Shown piece after piece: positions 31,822 through 39,895 of a stretch of 64,000 nucleotides of DNA (positions are counted from its first letter, which is position 1; each line of letters opens with the position of its first letter). Source of the stretch: Streptomyces aureus (GTDB lineage: Bacteria > Actinomycetota > Actinomycetes > Streptomycetales > Streptomycetaceae). The notes under the pieces were generated by a model. The model did not search any database. It was not told where the DNA came from and was given only the letters and a program-made list of their open reading frames with translations. Made by a program: the position numbers and the translations under genes. The DNA lies in contig NZ_JNZD01000025.1 in the NCBI RefSeq assembly GCF_000725495.1, positions 1 to 64,000 of the forward strand, in the 5' to 3' direction.

Positions 31822-33300
31822 GTGATCAGGGACATCGACGGCGGCATGACGGCGGCTACGCGGCTCGCGGGCGGAGCACCGCTCGAGACCACGCTCGATG
31901 TCACCGACCCCGGCGACTGGCTCGCGCTGGACGCGGCGGTGCGGGAAGTGGCCTGGTATCGGGGGGCAGCCAAGCCCGATGGCCACCCCTCGCTTCCGCT
32001 GCCCGCCGACCTGGACGGCTTCGACGAGTCCCGGCTCGCCCTCGCCCTGTGCCACCGCAATGGCTGGACCCGCCAGGGGGCGGTGAGCCGCGCGGTCCGG
32101 TATCCCCGGCTGCTGCCGCTCGTCGTCGTCCGAAGCGCCGACTGGGCGGGCCCGGTGCGCGAGGCCGCCCGGCAGGTGCTGCGCGAGACGCTGGACGCGG
32201 ACTCCGCGGTGCGCGTCGCGCCGCTGCTCCTGCGGGTCGGCCGAAGGGAGCGGGGCGCCTTCGGCACCGAGCTCCTCGGCCGGGTGCTGCGCGGGGCTTC
32301 CCGGGAACACGTGGCCCTTCTGTTCGCCGACCCGGACCGGAACGTACGGCGGTTCGCGTACCGGCTGGCCGTCGACGGCGGCCTGCTCGGTCCCGCCGAA
32401 CTGGCCCGGGCCGCCGTCGGGGACCCGGACTCCGTCGTCCAGGACGTGTGCGCCACGGCGGCCCTGTCGGCCCTGGGCGACGAGAAGGACGCGTACGAGA
32501 AGGACGTGAACGAGGAAGTGCTCTCGGCCCTGCTGTCCGCGCGCAACCCGCGCACCCGCTCGGCGGGCGTGACCGGGCTGCGGCGGGCGGGTCGGCCGGG
32601 GCGGGCGGAGCCGTACCTCACCGACGGTTCCGGGCTGGTCCGCGCGTGCGCCCGGTATGTCGTACGGCAGCACGGCGTGGATCCGGCGGACTGGTACCGA
32701 CGGCGGTGCGCGACGGCGGACACCCCGGGATCAACACCGGGAGCAACACCGGGAGCAACACCGGGACCGCCGCCGGGTGCGGTCATCGGGCTGGCCGAAT
32801 GCGGCGACCGAGCGGACGCCGAGCTGCTCCGGCCGCTGCTCACCCACCCGGACGCCCGGGTACGGGCGTCGGCGGTGGCCGGACTGCGGACCCTGGACTG
32901 CGTGGACCCACGACAGATCCGGCCGCTCCTCGATGATCCCTCCGCCCACGTCGTCCGTGAGGCGGTGACCACCCTGCTGCCCGGGGCGGCGGACCTGCCC
33001 TCCGACTGGCTCGCGGAGCGCACCGGCCCCGGGCACGCGCGGCATGTGCGGCTCGGCGCGTTCCGGCTGCTCGACGCGAGTGGAGGCATCGCGGCGCTCC
33101 GGGCCGCGGTCGCGCTGCTGGAGGACCAGGAGGTGAAGCTCCGTACCTGGGCCGGGCAGTCCGTACAACGCTGGCACCCGTCGCCGGACCTGTGGGGTCA
33201 AAACGTCGAGGAGGTCGGCGAGTTGCTCGACCGGAGCCGACACCTCTTCAGCGACTACGTCCTGATCCGACGCAAGTGGGAGGCAGGACTGCGCGGTTGA
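31822..33300 (+). CDS. HEAT-repeat protein
   Basis: A 492-aa cytosolic protein made mostly of helical HEAT-like repeats (for example VREAARQVLRETLDADSAVRVAPLLL, HPDARVRASAVAGLRTLD, DPSAHVVREAVTTLL). A short Thr/Pro/Gly linker of four TPG units lies at about residues 303-317. Start is GTG 31822 with GGAGGAAC just upstream; the upstream frame lacks a site. HEAT solenoids usually bind proteins; no catalytic motif is seen. Function unknown; its relation to the P450 gene 136 bp upstream is unclear. Confidence 0.75.
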   Translation: MIRDIDGGMTAATRLAGGAPLETTLDVTDPGDWLALDAAVREVAWYRGAAKPDGHPSLPLPADLDGFDESRLALALCHRNGWTRQGAVSRAVRYPRLLPLVVVRSADWAGPVREAARQVLRETLDADSAVRVAPLLLRVGRRERGAFGTELLGRVLRGASREHVALLFADPDRNVRRFAYRLAVDGGLLGPAELARAAVGDPDSVVQDVCATAALSALGDEKDAYEKDVNEEVLSALLSARNPRTRSAGVTGLRRAGRPGRAEPYLTDGSGLVRACARYVVRQHGVDPADWYRRRCATADTPGSTPGATPGATPGPPPGAVIGLAECGDRADAELLRPLLTHPDARVRASAVAGLRTLDCVDPRQIRPLLDDPSAHVVREAVTTLLPGAADLPSDWLAERTGPGHARHVRLGAFRLLDASGGIAALRAAVALLEDQEVKLRTWAGQSVQRWHPSPDLWGQNVEEVGELLDRSRHLFSDYVLIRRKWEAGLRG

Positions 33301-33310
33301 GCCACCACAC

Positions 33311-33358
33311 GGCGAACCGGCCGACGATGAGAACGCGTTCACCCGAGACCGGTTCGCC
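33311..33358. terminator. Possible bidirectional stem after the HEAT gene
   Basis: GGCGAACCGG (33311-33320) and CCGGTTCGCC (33349-33358) are perfect 10-bp inverted arms around a 28-nt loop, 10 bp past the stop codon. It may end the HEAT-gene transcript; there is no U-tract. Confidence 0.35.
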
Positions 33359-33424
33359 GGTCACGCGGCTGCCCTGAGTACTCCTACTCAGGACGGCGAC
33401 CGTCGCCGACACCAGACTGACCCG

Positions 33425-34216
33425 GTGACGAGAAATGGAATGGGGCGCACGCGCGGACGCGGTGTGGGGTGCATCGCGGTGGTGGCGATCCTGGTCTTCG
33501 GGCTCTATTGGGTCAGCCCCCTCCACGATCCCGAGAACACCGGCCGGGCACGGTCCGACGCCGGGCGCCGGGCACAGTCGCTGGAGGATGCGCTGCACGC
33601 CAACTTCAGCTCACCGCTGGGGGGTTTCAGCCGCGGCAGCGAGAACGTCCTGGACCGGGTCGCGGACCGCTTCGGCGGTACGTTGGTCTCCGTGCAGGCC
33701 CGCACGGACGACGGGCGCCGGGACTTCGACGTCGTTCTCTCCGTACCGGGCTCCGCCACACCGAAGTTCTCCTTCGACGCACAGGACGTGACCGAGGTCC
33801 TGGTCTGCTACCGGTACGCCTGGCAGGGCTACGTGTACACGATCACGCACCGCATCGTGGACTGCCCGAAGGGTCTCCCCCAGCCTGCCCGCGGTCCGCG
33901 GCCACAGGACGACACGGTGGACCTCGCGACGAGGATCACGCGACGCGGCCCGTCGGCACTGCCCGGTTCCTCCTCCGCCGCCGGAACCGTCGACGCCCTG
34001 CTGCGCGAAGCCGACCTGCCTTCCGACACACCCCGGTCCATCGCCGCCAGGAACGGCATCCAGGTCTTCGCCATCGGCTCCGCACACTCCTGTGTCTACG
34101 GCGTGCTCGCACCGGACGGAACGCAGATCTGGCGGGCGCCCTGGGCAGGACCTTGCACCGCCGGGAGCGCGTACGCCGGTTACGCACTCACGCAGTGGCC
34201 TCCGATCGACGGGTAA
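33425..34216 (+). CDS. Membrane-anchored protein of unknown function
   Basis: A 263-aa protein with one N-terminal membrane helix (about residues 13-32, VGCIAVVAILVFGLYWVSP) and an extracytoplasmic remainder. That part has paired cysteines (LVCYRYAWQGYVYTITHRIVDC; HSCVYGV; GPC), likely disulfides. No family recognised. GTG 33425 has no clear ribosome binding site, so the message may be leaderless. It is followed by a small cytosolic gene on the same strand. Confidence 0.6.
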   Translation: MTRNGMGRTRGRGVGCIAVVAILVFGLYWVSPLHDPENTGRARSDAGRRAQSLEDALHANFSSPLGGFSRGSENVLDRVADRFGGTLVSVQARTDDGRRDFDVVLSVPGSATPKFSFDAQDVTEVLVCYRYAWQGYVYTITHRIVDCPKGLPQPARGPRPQDDTVDLATRITRRGPSALPGSSSAAGTVDALLREADLPSDTPRSIAARNGIQVFAIGSAHSCVYGVLAPDGTQIWRAPWAGPCTAGSAYAGYALTQWPPIDG

Positions 34217-34260
34217 CCTCGGCCACCCGTCCGGCCGTACGACAGGAAAGCCACCGACCT

Positions 34261-34692
34261 TTGAGCGATCACGCGTCCCCAGACGACCCGCCCGCACCCG
34301 AGGCCCACGAACTCGTCAGGCTCTACCTCGACACGCTCGAGGACCTCATGGACCCCAAGGAGTACGCGGACCTGCGCACCCTCGTCCTCACCTTCATCGG
34401 GGCACTGGCCGAGCCCAACGGTCCGGACGACCCGCCCGCCCGGGTCCACCTGGACATCGAGCTGACCCCGGCCGTCCACGACGAGTGGTTGATCGTCCTG
34501 GGCATCCTGGGCAGTGGCCGTATGGACCAGAAGATCGTCGACGTCGGTGACGGGACCCGCACGGTCGTGAGCAGTGAACTCGCCGCGGATACCGAAGCGT
34601 TGGCCGTGTTCTGCGCCGAGGTCCGGGAGCGGAACCGGGTCCGGGAGGAGGAGCGGAGGTTCCTCGACGGGATCGAGGCCGAACTCTCCTGA
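34261..34692 (+). CDS. Hypothetical cytosolic protein
   Basis: A 143-aa acidic protein. TTG 34261 is preceded by AGGAAAG at 10-nt spacing; this is the best start, though an in-frame GTG further upstream overlaps the previous gene. A helical segment (EAHELVRLYLDTLEDLMDPKEYADLRTLV) and a strand-rich middle (VHLDIELTPAVHDEWLIVLGILG) are visible, with a charged C-terminal helix. No family recognised. It is probably co-expressed with the membrane protein before it. Confidence 0.55.
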   Translation: MSDHASPDDPPAPEAHELVRLYLDTLEDLMDPKEYADLRTLVLTFIGALAEPNGPDDPPARVHLDIELTPAVHDEWLIVLGILGSGRMDQKIVDVGDGTRTVVSSELAADTEALAVFCAEVRERNRVREEERRFLDGIEAELS

Positions 34693-34779
34693 CCGGTCCG
34701 AATGCCTGATGGTCGTACCCTCCGGCCGGCCGCTCCTGAGCGCCAGGGAACCGTCCGACCGCTTCGTCCGACCGGTTCT

Positions 34780-35712
34780 TCAGAGCCGGGTGCTATCCGT
34801 TCGCCCCTCAGGGCCGGGCCGCGGGGTCGGTGCGGACGGCCGGGTCTGGCGGAACGTGGCGGCGGCCACCACCACGGGCGGCCGCACGTATCCCCCGACA
34901 CTCTCGACCCGTACGACGAATGCCAGCGGCGACCTCGTGTCGTACGCCTTCGCCAGCCGGCGGACCTCGGCGCGGGCGAAGATCTGGGTCGCCCCCGCGG
35001 TCGCCAGGGTGTCGCAGCCCGCGATCATGACGAGGCGACTCCCGGCGGCGAACGGGTTGCGTGCCAGCACGACGATGGCGTGGTCGACCATCGTGGTCGC
35101 GCCCGGCTCCGACTCGCCGTACTCCGCGCCGTCCTGCGCCGACACGATGCAGTAGTCGCCGGAGCGCTCCTCGAAGGCGTAGGGAACATCCAGCCGGTCG
35201 GCCATCAGCTGCCAGACCCCGTTGTGCGCCGGACCGCCGATCACCACCAGGTTCTCCTCGGCGTCGGAGGCCATGACGAAGGCCCGGGCCCTGACCGTGA
35301 GCGCCTCGTGCAGACGCAGGTCCTGGGACAGGAACTGCCGCAGATTCATGGCGGCGAGGGCGTCGGCCTCATGGAGCTTCGGATACGCGGACGTCGCCCG
35401 GCCCGACTCACCGACGATCACCACCACGCGCCGGTCGCGGTCCAGCCGCCACACGCGGGCGGCCGGCAGGCGGGTGCGGTAGTAGTGCACCAGCGCACGG
35501 CCCAGCCAGCCCACCGTGAACGCCAGCAGCGAGGCCACGAGGTTGACCGTCAGGTCCTCCCCCACGAACGCCCTCCCACCCCCGGCTGCGACTCGGCCAG
35601 CAGTCTGCACCATGGAACCGGCGGAGGAGAAGGGTCCGCGAATCCCCACGGCACCGGCCGACCCCGAGGCGTCTTCCGGACCACCGGGTCGGCCGGTGTC
35701 GTCTGCGCGCAA
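34780..35712 (-). CDS. Membrane-anchored protein with nucleotide-binding-like segment, unknown function
   Basis: A 310-aa protein. TTG 35712 has AAGGAGG 9 nt upstream. A single membrane helix lies at about residues 54-74 (DLTVNLVASLLAFTVGWLGRALV), followed by a cytosolic domain. That domain contains RRVVVIVGESGR, ENLVVIGGPAHNGVWQLMADRLDVPYAF and RLVMIAGCDTLATAGA, which read like alternating strands and Gly-rich loops. No named family is recognised with confidence; proteins of this style in Streptomyces are annotated as hypothetical. Confidence 0.6.
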   Translation of the reverse strand: MRADDTGRPGGPEDASGSAGAVGIRGPFSSAGSMVQTAGRVAAGGGRAFVGEDLTVNLVASLLAFTVGWLGRALVHYYRTRLPAARVWRLDRDRRVVVIVGESGRATSAYPKLHEADALAAMNLRQFLSQDLRLHEALTVRARAFVMASDAEENLVVIGGPAHNGVWQLMADRLDVPYAFEERSGDYCIVSAQDGAEYGESEPGATTMVDHAIVVLARNPFAAGSRLVMIAGCDTLATAGATQIFARAEVRRLAKAYDTRSPLAFVVRVESVGGYVRPPVVVAAATFRQTRPSAPTPRPGPEGRTDSTRL

Positions 35713-35766
35713 TCGCGGAGTCCTCCTTCAACTCACCCGCAGTAAGAAGCAGTTGAACGTCGGCAA

Positions 35767-36903
35767 TCAGGCACGCACCGCCGCGGGCTCCTGAGTCTCG
35801 CGCGCCGCTCGCTCGGCGTCGCGCTTGGCGACCTCCTCGCGGACGATCGGGATCACGTACCGGCCGAAGTCGATGGCGTCGTCCAGCAGGTCGTAGCCGC
35901 GGGCCGAGAGAATGTCGACACCCAAGTCGTAGTAGTCCAGCAGTGCCCGCGCGACCGTCTCCGGGGTTCCGACGAGCGCGTTGGAGTTGCCCGCGCCGCC
36001 GGTCGCGGCGGCCGTGGGGGTCCACAGGGCGCGGTCGTACCGCTCCCCCGCCTCCGCGATGGCGATCAGCCGCTGCGAGCCGGAGTTCTGGGGCCGGCCG
36101 TCGAGGCCGCGCCGCCGGTTGGGCAGCTCGCCCTTCTCCTTGCGGGCCCTGATCGCGCCGACCGTACGGTGGGCCTTCTCCCAGGCCAGTTCCTCGGTCG
36201 GGGCGATGATCGGCCGGAACGCCGCCTGGATGCGGGGGACGTCGGTCCGGCCCGCCGCCCGCGCGGCGGCCTTCACCGACTCGATCTGCTCGGCGGTCTT
36301 CTCCAGCGGTTCGCCCCACAGGCAGTAGATGTCGGCCTCGGCGCCCCCGGCGGCGTACGCGGCGGGCGAGGAGCCGCCGAACGAGACGCCGGGGCGGGGG
36401 AGCTGGACCGGGAAGACGTCGCTCACGAAGTCATGGAAGCGGTAGTGCTCCCCTTCGTGGTCGAACGGCTCATGGGTGGTCCAGATCTTCTTGACGACCC
36501 GGATGTACTCGCGTGTGCGGGCATAGCGTTCGTCCTTGGTCAGGGTGTCGCCCTCGCGGCCCTGCTCGTGGTCGTTGCCCCCGGTGATGAAGTGGACGGT
36601 GAGCCGGCCCTCGCTGATCTGGTCGAGGGTGGCGAAGGTCTTCGCGGCGAAGGTCGGGTAGGACACGTTGGGACGGTGGGCGAGCAGGATCTGGAGGCGG
36701 TCCAGCCGGCTGGCGATATAGGCGGCGGCCGGGGCGGGATCCGGCGATCCGGAACCGTAGGCGAACAGCACCCGGTCCCAGCCGTTGTCCTCGTGCGCCC
36801 GCGCGAGCCGGAGTGTGTACTCCTTGTCGAAGGCGGCGCCGGAGCGCGGGGTGGTCTCGGAGCCGTCATGGGTGGCGGCGATGCCAAGGAACTCGACGGG
36901 CAT
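35767..36903 (-). CDS. SsuD-like FMNH2-dependent alkanesulfonate monooxygenase family protein
   Basis: A 378-aa LLM enzyme with the length and motifs of SsuD. These include the N-terminal MPVEFLGIAATHDGSET, LTVHFITGGND, GEHYRFHDFVSDVFP, PGVSFGGSSPAAYAAGGAEADIYCLWGEP, and the GNSNALVGTPETVARALLDYYDLGVDILSARGYD loop. SsuD enzymes release sulfite from alkanesulfonates with reduced FMN. ATG 36903 was chosen with AGAAAGG upstream. Its transcript probably starts beyond 37434, so it has a leader of about 450 nt containing a cysteine leader peptide. The operator at 37551-37573 would control it together with the divergent SfnB-like gene. Confidence 0.83.
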   Translation of the reverse strand: MPVEFLGIAATHDGSETTPRSGAAFDKEYTLRLARAHEDNGWDRVLFAYGSGSPDPAPAAAYIASRLDRLQILLAHRPNVSYPTFAAKTFATLDQISEGRLTVHFITGGNDHEQGREGDTLTKDERYARTREYIRVVKKIWTTHEPFDHEGEHYRFHDFVSDVFPVQLPRPGVSFGGSSPAAYAAGGAEADIYCLWGEPLEKTAEQIESVKAAARAAGRTDVPRIQAAFRPIIAPTEELAWEKAHRTVGAIRARKEKGELPNRRRGLDGRPQNSGSQRLIAIAEAGERYDRALWTPTAAATGGAGNSNALVGTPETVARALLDYYDLGVDILSARGYDLLDDAIDFGRYVIPIVREEVAKRDAERAARETQEPAAVRA

Positions 36904-37356
36904 GGGAAATGGCCTTTCTGGGGTGCGGGTTTGGGGTGGCCGGTTCGGGTCGATCGGGGAGGGCGGGGACGAACTGGTGGGACGACCGACCGGCCCTCGG
37001 GGTGATCCGGGGATGCGTGGGGGCGGCTGTCCGGGTGACCCGCGCGGCCGTCGGCCCCGGGCAGGCTTCGACCACCGGCACGGCTTCGGCCGCGGACGAC
37101 TTCGACCACCGGCACGGCTTCGGCCGCGGGCGCACAACCGCGCTCACTGACAGGGCGCAGGGGTGGGAAAGCACGGTTCGGGCCGTGTCGAAATCGCTCG
37201 GGGCCACGGCCCGCGGGACGGGATCGCTCGAGCCGAAGACGCTTGAGCTCGGCGTCCGTTCACCACACGGGAAGCAGCGGTGCCGCGGAGAAAGCAGTCC
37301 GCTCCCGGCGACCTCACCCGAGGAGTGACGGGCAGCCCGGACGGGCCGGCGTCAGG
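36904..37356 (-). promoter_or_regulatory. Long leader of the SsuD-like gene
   Basis: No gene is supported in 450 bp between the leader peptide and the monooxygenase. It contains two 30-bp direct repeats (37066-37095 and 37100-37129). On the minus strand the RNA would be rich in C and G and may fold or load Rho. Confidence 0.4.
37066..37129. repeat. Two perfect 30-bp direct repeats
   Basis: Copies at 37066-37095 and 37100-37129, period 34 bp, each beginning CTTCGACCACCGGCACGG. They lie in the untranslated leader of the SsuD-like gene. Confidence 0.85.
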
Positions 37357-37434
37357 TCAGGCGCGACACGCGGCGGACCACACCCGACCGAAGTCGATGT
37401 GGTCGCGGGTGACCAGGCGCTGATCGGCGTTCAT
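37357..37434 (-). CDS. Putative cysteine-responsive leader peptide (minus strand)
   Basis: A 25-aa ORF ending TRDHIDFGRVWSAACRA, the same signature as the other leader peptides (D-H-I-D-F-x-R ... A-C-R-A). ATG 37434 follows GAGGTGG; ATG 37443 is an alternative in frame. The Cys codon is third from the end. It precedes the SsuD-like gene on the same strand and probably attenuates it when Cys-tRNA is charged. Confidence 0.68.
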   Translation of the reverse strand: MNADQRLVTRDHIDFGRVWSAACRA

Positions 37435-37550
37435 CCACCTCATTGAGCAGGACATCTGGCGTCCCGTCAACTGTGGCCCGCATGCCGGACCTCGGGCCGT
37501 GGCCGGTACGCGTCGGGTCGCCACGCGGTCCGCGCGCTCACCTCTCGCCA

Positions 37551-37573
37551 TTTCCTATCGATTTACTAGGAAA
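37551..37573. promoter_or_regulatory. Palindromic operator shared by divergent sulfur genes
   Basis: TTTCCTA (37551-37557) and TAGGAAA (37567-37573) are perfect 7-bp arms with a 9-bp spacer. It sits between two divergent leader peptides, and each strand reads TAGGAAA like a -10. The same CCTATCG and TAGG pattern with a 9-bp spacer recurs at 39868-39886. The Rrf2-family gene at 39234 is the likely binder. Confidence 0.65.
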
Positions 37574-37613
37574 GCATTGACCGGACGTCCGGCGAGTGCG
37601 CAGGATGATGTAC

Positions 37614-37697
37614 ATGCCCCCCACACAGCAGCGACTGGTTCGCCGTCGGCACGTCGACTTCGGTCGCGTCGCCAGCGCCGTCTGTTGTAGCGCGTAG
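37614..37697 (+). CDS. Putative cysteine-responsive leader peptide (plus strand)
   Basis: A 27-aa ORF from ATG 37614 with AGGA 8 nt upstream; ATG 37605 and 37608 are in frame but overlap that site. The product ends RRRHVDFGRVASAVCCSA, with two successive Cys codons (37683-37688). It matches the actinobacterial leader-peptide signature and precedes the SfnB-like gene by 203 nt, so it probably regulates that gene by cysteine-dependent attenuation. Confidence 0.72.
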   Translation: MPPTQQRLVRRRHVDFGRVASAVCCSA

Positions 37698-37900
37698 GGC
37701 ACCCGGCACCCACGTCGTACGCGTGCCGCCCCATCCCCCGTCCCGAGGCGACCGGGCGCGTCCGCCTCCGCCCCGCCGAGCGGGGGAGGCCCATCGGCGC
37801 CGGGTCGTCACCGTACGGCGTGCGGCCCCGCGTATGCGCCCTGCCCGGCACGAGACCCCCAACGCGGCACCTTGCCGCCGACCTTGAGGAAACCGACATC

Positions 37901-39175
37901 ATGGGCGTAGCCACCGCGCCGTCCGGAGCCCCCTCCGGAGCCGAGCCGACCGGACCGCATGCGACGGGACTCGACCCGGAGGAAGCGAACCCGGCCGGAC
38001 CGGACCACGCGCACTGGCTGCGCGCGGCCCGCGAGACGGCGGAGGACCTGGCCACGGACGCGGTCACCAGGGAGCAGGCGGGCAAGGCCCCGTTCGACGA
38101 GGTGTCCCGGCTGCGGGAGGCGGGACTGCTGACGCTCCTGGTGCCGGCCGACGCCGGAGGGGGCGGCGCCGACTGGACGACGGCGTACGCGGTCGTCCGG
38201 GAGATCTCCGGCGCCGACGGCGCGATCGGTCAACTGCTGGGCTGTCACTACTTCCTGTCCTGGAGCGCGCTGTCCCTCGCCGATTCCGCCCGCTCCACCG
38301 AGGCCGTGCGCCGCTCCGCGCGCAAGCCTCTCGTCTGGGGCGGCGGTCTCGCCCGCCAGGAACCGCCGCTGCGGCTGACCAGGAAGGCCGGCGGCTACGT
38401 CCTGGAGGGGCGGCAGAGTTACGCCACCGGGGTCCTGGTCGCCGACCGCCTCGCGGTCCGTGGCGAGCGGTCCGACACCGGCGAGCCCTTCGCCGTCGTC
38501 GTCGACGCGGCCCATCCCGGTGTGCGGATCGACGCGGACGCGGACGTCTTCGGCCAGCGGCTCGCGGGCGGCGGCAGCGTCGACTTCGACGTTGTACCGG
38601 TCGCCGCCGCCGGCGTCCTGGGCTCGCTGTCCGCGGACGAGGAGGTCCTCTCTCCCCGGACCGCCTTCACCTCGCCCGTCGGCCGTCTTCTCTCCGTCCA
38701 GATCCTTCTCGGCATCGCGGAGGGAGTGCTCACCGAGGTGCGCGAGTACAGCAGGGCGGGCCAGTCGCTCTGGCATCCCGCCTGGCCGGTCGGCTCGCCC
38801 TCGGACCCGCGGATCCTGACCCTGCACGGAGAACTCACCGTGCTCACCCGCTCCGCCGCGGCGCTCACCGAGCAGGCCGTCCAGGCGGTGCAGGGCGGAC
38901 TGGCCCGCGGCGAGGACCTGAGCTACGAGGAGTACGCGGAGATCTCCGTCCTCGTGGCCATGGCCGAGGCCGCCGCGTCCAGGGCCGCGCAGGAGTCCAC
39001 CACCCGCGCCCTGGACGTCATCGGCGCCCGCTCCGCGTCCTCCCGGCTCGGCTTCGACCGCTTCTGGCGCAACGCACGGACCCACACCCTCTACGAGCCC
39101 GTCGGGCACCGGCTCCGCGACGTCGGGGACTACTTCCTCAACGGGGCGCACCCTCCGTTCGTACTGCCCGTCTGA
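37901..39175 (+). CDS. SfnB/DszC-like acyl-CoA dehydrogenase-fold flavin monooxygenase
   Basis: A 424-aa protein of the acyl-CoA dehydrogenase superfamily. Helical N-terminal domain (FDEVSRLREAGLLTLLVPADAGGGGADW), middle beta domain (KAGGYVLEGRQSYATGVLVADRL) and C-terminal helical bundle are present. The catalytic Glu of acyl-CoA dehydrogenases is not evident, and similarity is to the sulfur-acquisition SfnB and DszC group, which use reduced FMN to oxidise organosulfur compounds. ATG 37901 has GAGGA upstream. It is behind a cysteine leader peptide and a probable Rrf2 operator, which fits induction on sulfur limitation. Confidence 0.82.
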   Translation: MGVATAPSGAPSGAEPTGPHATGLDPEEANPAGPDHAHWLRAARETAEDLATDAVTREQAGKAPFDEVSRLREAGLLTLLVPADAGGGGADWTTAYAVVREISGADGAIGQLLGCHYFLSWSALSLADSARSTEAVRRSARKPLVWGGGLARQEPPLRLTRKAGGYVLEGRQSYATGVLVADRLAVRGERSDTGEPFAVVVDAAHPGVRIDADADVFGQRLAGGGSVDFDVVPVAAAGVLGSLSADEEVLSPRTAFTSPVGRLLSVQILLGIAEGVLTEVREYSRAGQSLWHPAWPVGSPSDPRILTLHGELTVLTRSAAALTEQAVQAVQGGLARGEDLSYEEYAEISVLVAMAEAAASRAAQESTTRALDVIGARSASSRLGFDRFWRNARTHTLYEPVGHRLRDVGDYFLNGAHPPFVLPV

Positions 39176-39221
39176 GCGGGACGGCGACGGGAGGGCGTGG
39201 ATACCGGTCCGAGCCGTACGG

Positions 39222-39234
39222 GATAATGCGCGCA
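39222..39234 (+). promoter_or_regulatory. -10 element of a leaderless rrf2-type message
   Basis: GATAAT (39222-39227) lies 6 bp before the ATG at 39234. Transcription would begin at or beside the start codon, so the regulator mRNA is probably leaderless; no ribosome binding site is present. Confidence 0.5.
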
Positions 39235-39692
39235 TGCGGATTTCAGCCAGGGCGGACTACGCGGTACGTGCCGCACTGCAGCTCGCCGCGTCCCGGGACG
39301 AGGCACCCTTGAAGGCCGAGGCGATCGCCGACGCGCAGGAGATTCCGCACAAGTTCCTCGAGGGCATCCTGAACGACATGCGCCGGGGCGGTCTCGTCCT
39401 GAGCCAGCGCGGCGGCAACGGCGGCTACCGCCTGGCCAGGCCCGCCGCGTCCATCACCATCGCCGACGTCATCCGCACCGTGGACGGACCGCTGGTCTCG
39501 GTGCGCGGAGTCCGCCCTCCGGACCTCTCCTACACCGGTCCCGCCCAGTCGTTGCTCCCGCTGTGGATCGCGCTGCGGTCCAACGTGCGCGAGATCCTGG
39601 AGGGAGTCTCCCTCGCCGACGTGGCCTCCGCCCAACTCCCCGCCGACGTCAGCGCCTTGACCGACACCCCGGGGGCCTGGACCAACCCCTGA
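39234..39692 (+). CDS. Rrf2-family regulator, CymR-like
   Basis: A 152-aa winged-helix protein with the Rrf2 pattern MRISARADYAVRAALQLA, AIADAQEIPHKFLEGILNDMRRGGLVLSQRGGNGGYRLARPAASITIADVI. The protein has no Cys at all, so it cannot hold an iron-sulfur cluster as IscR and NsrR do. That points to the CymR branch, which in Bacillus senses cysteine status through the cysteine synthase. Located inside the organosulfur region, it is the probable repressor at the two CCTATCG...TAGG operators (37551, 39868). Confidence 0.85.
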   Translation: MRISARADYAVRAALQLAASRDEAPLKAEAIADAQEIPHKFLEGILNDMRRGGLVLSQRGGNGGYRLARPAASITIADVIRTVDGPLVSVRGVRPPDLSYTGPAQSLLPLWIALRSNVREILEGVSLADVASAQLPADVSALTDTPGAWTNP

Positions 39693-39867
39693 GGCCAGGT
39701 GCGCAGCAGCACCCAGCACCCAGGGTCCCGGCGTTACGCCCATCGTCCGACGACCCGCCCGCCCACCGCGTCACCGGCGCATCCAACCCCCTTCCCCCGG
39801 AAAACCCCAGCCCGGACAGTGATCTGACGCCCCATCAAGTGGCGCAACACCGCGGCAACACGGCCAT

Positions 39868-39895
39868 CCCTATCGGATCGGTAGGGTTTCATCCG
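39868..39895 (+). promoter_or_regulatory. Palindromic operator over the GntR promoter
   Basis: CCCTA (39868-39872) and TAGGG (39882-39886) flank a 9-bp spacer TCGGATCGG. The right arm forms the -10 TAGGGT, 8 bp before the GTG start at 39895, so the message is likely leaderless. Geometry matches the operator at 37551-37573. Confidence 0.62.
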
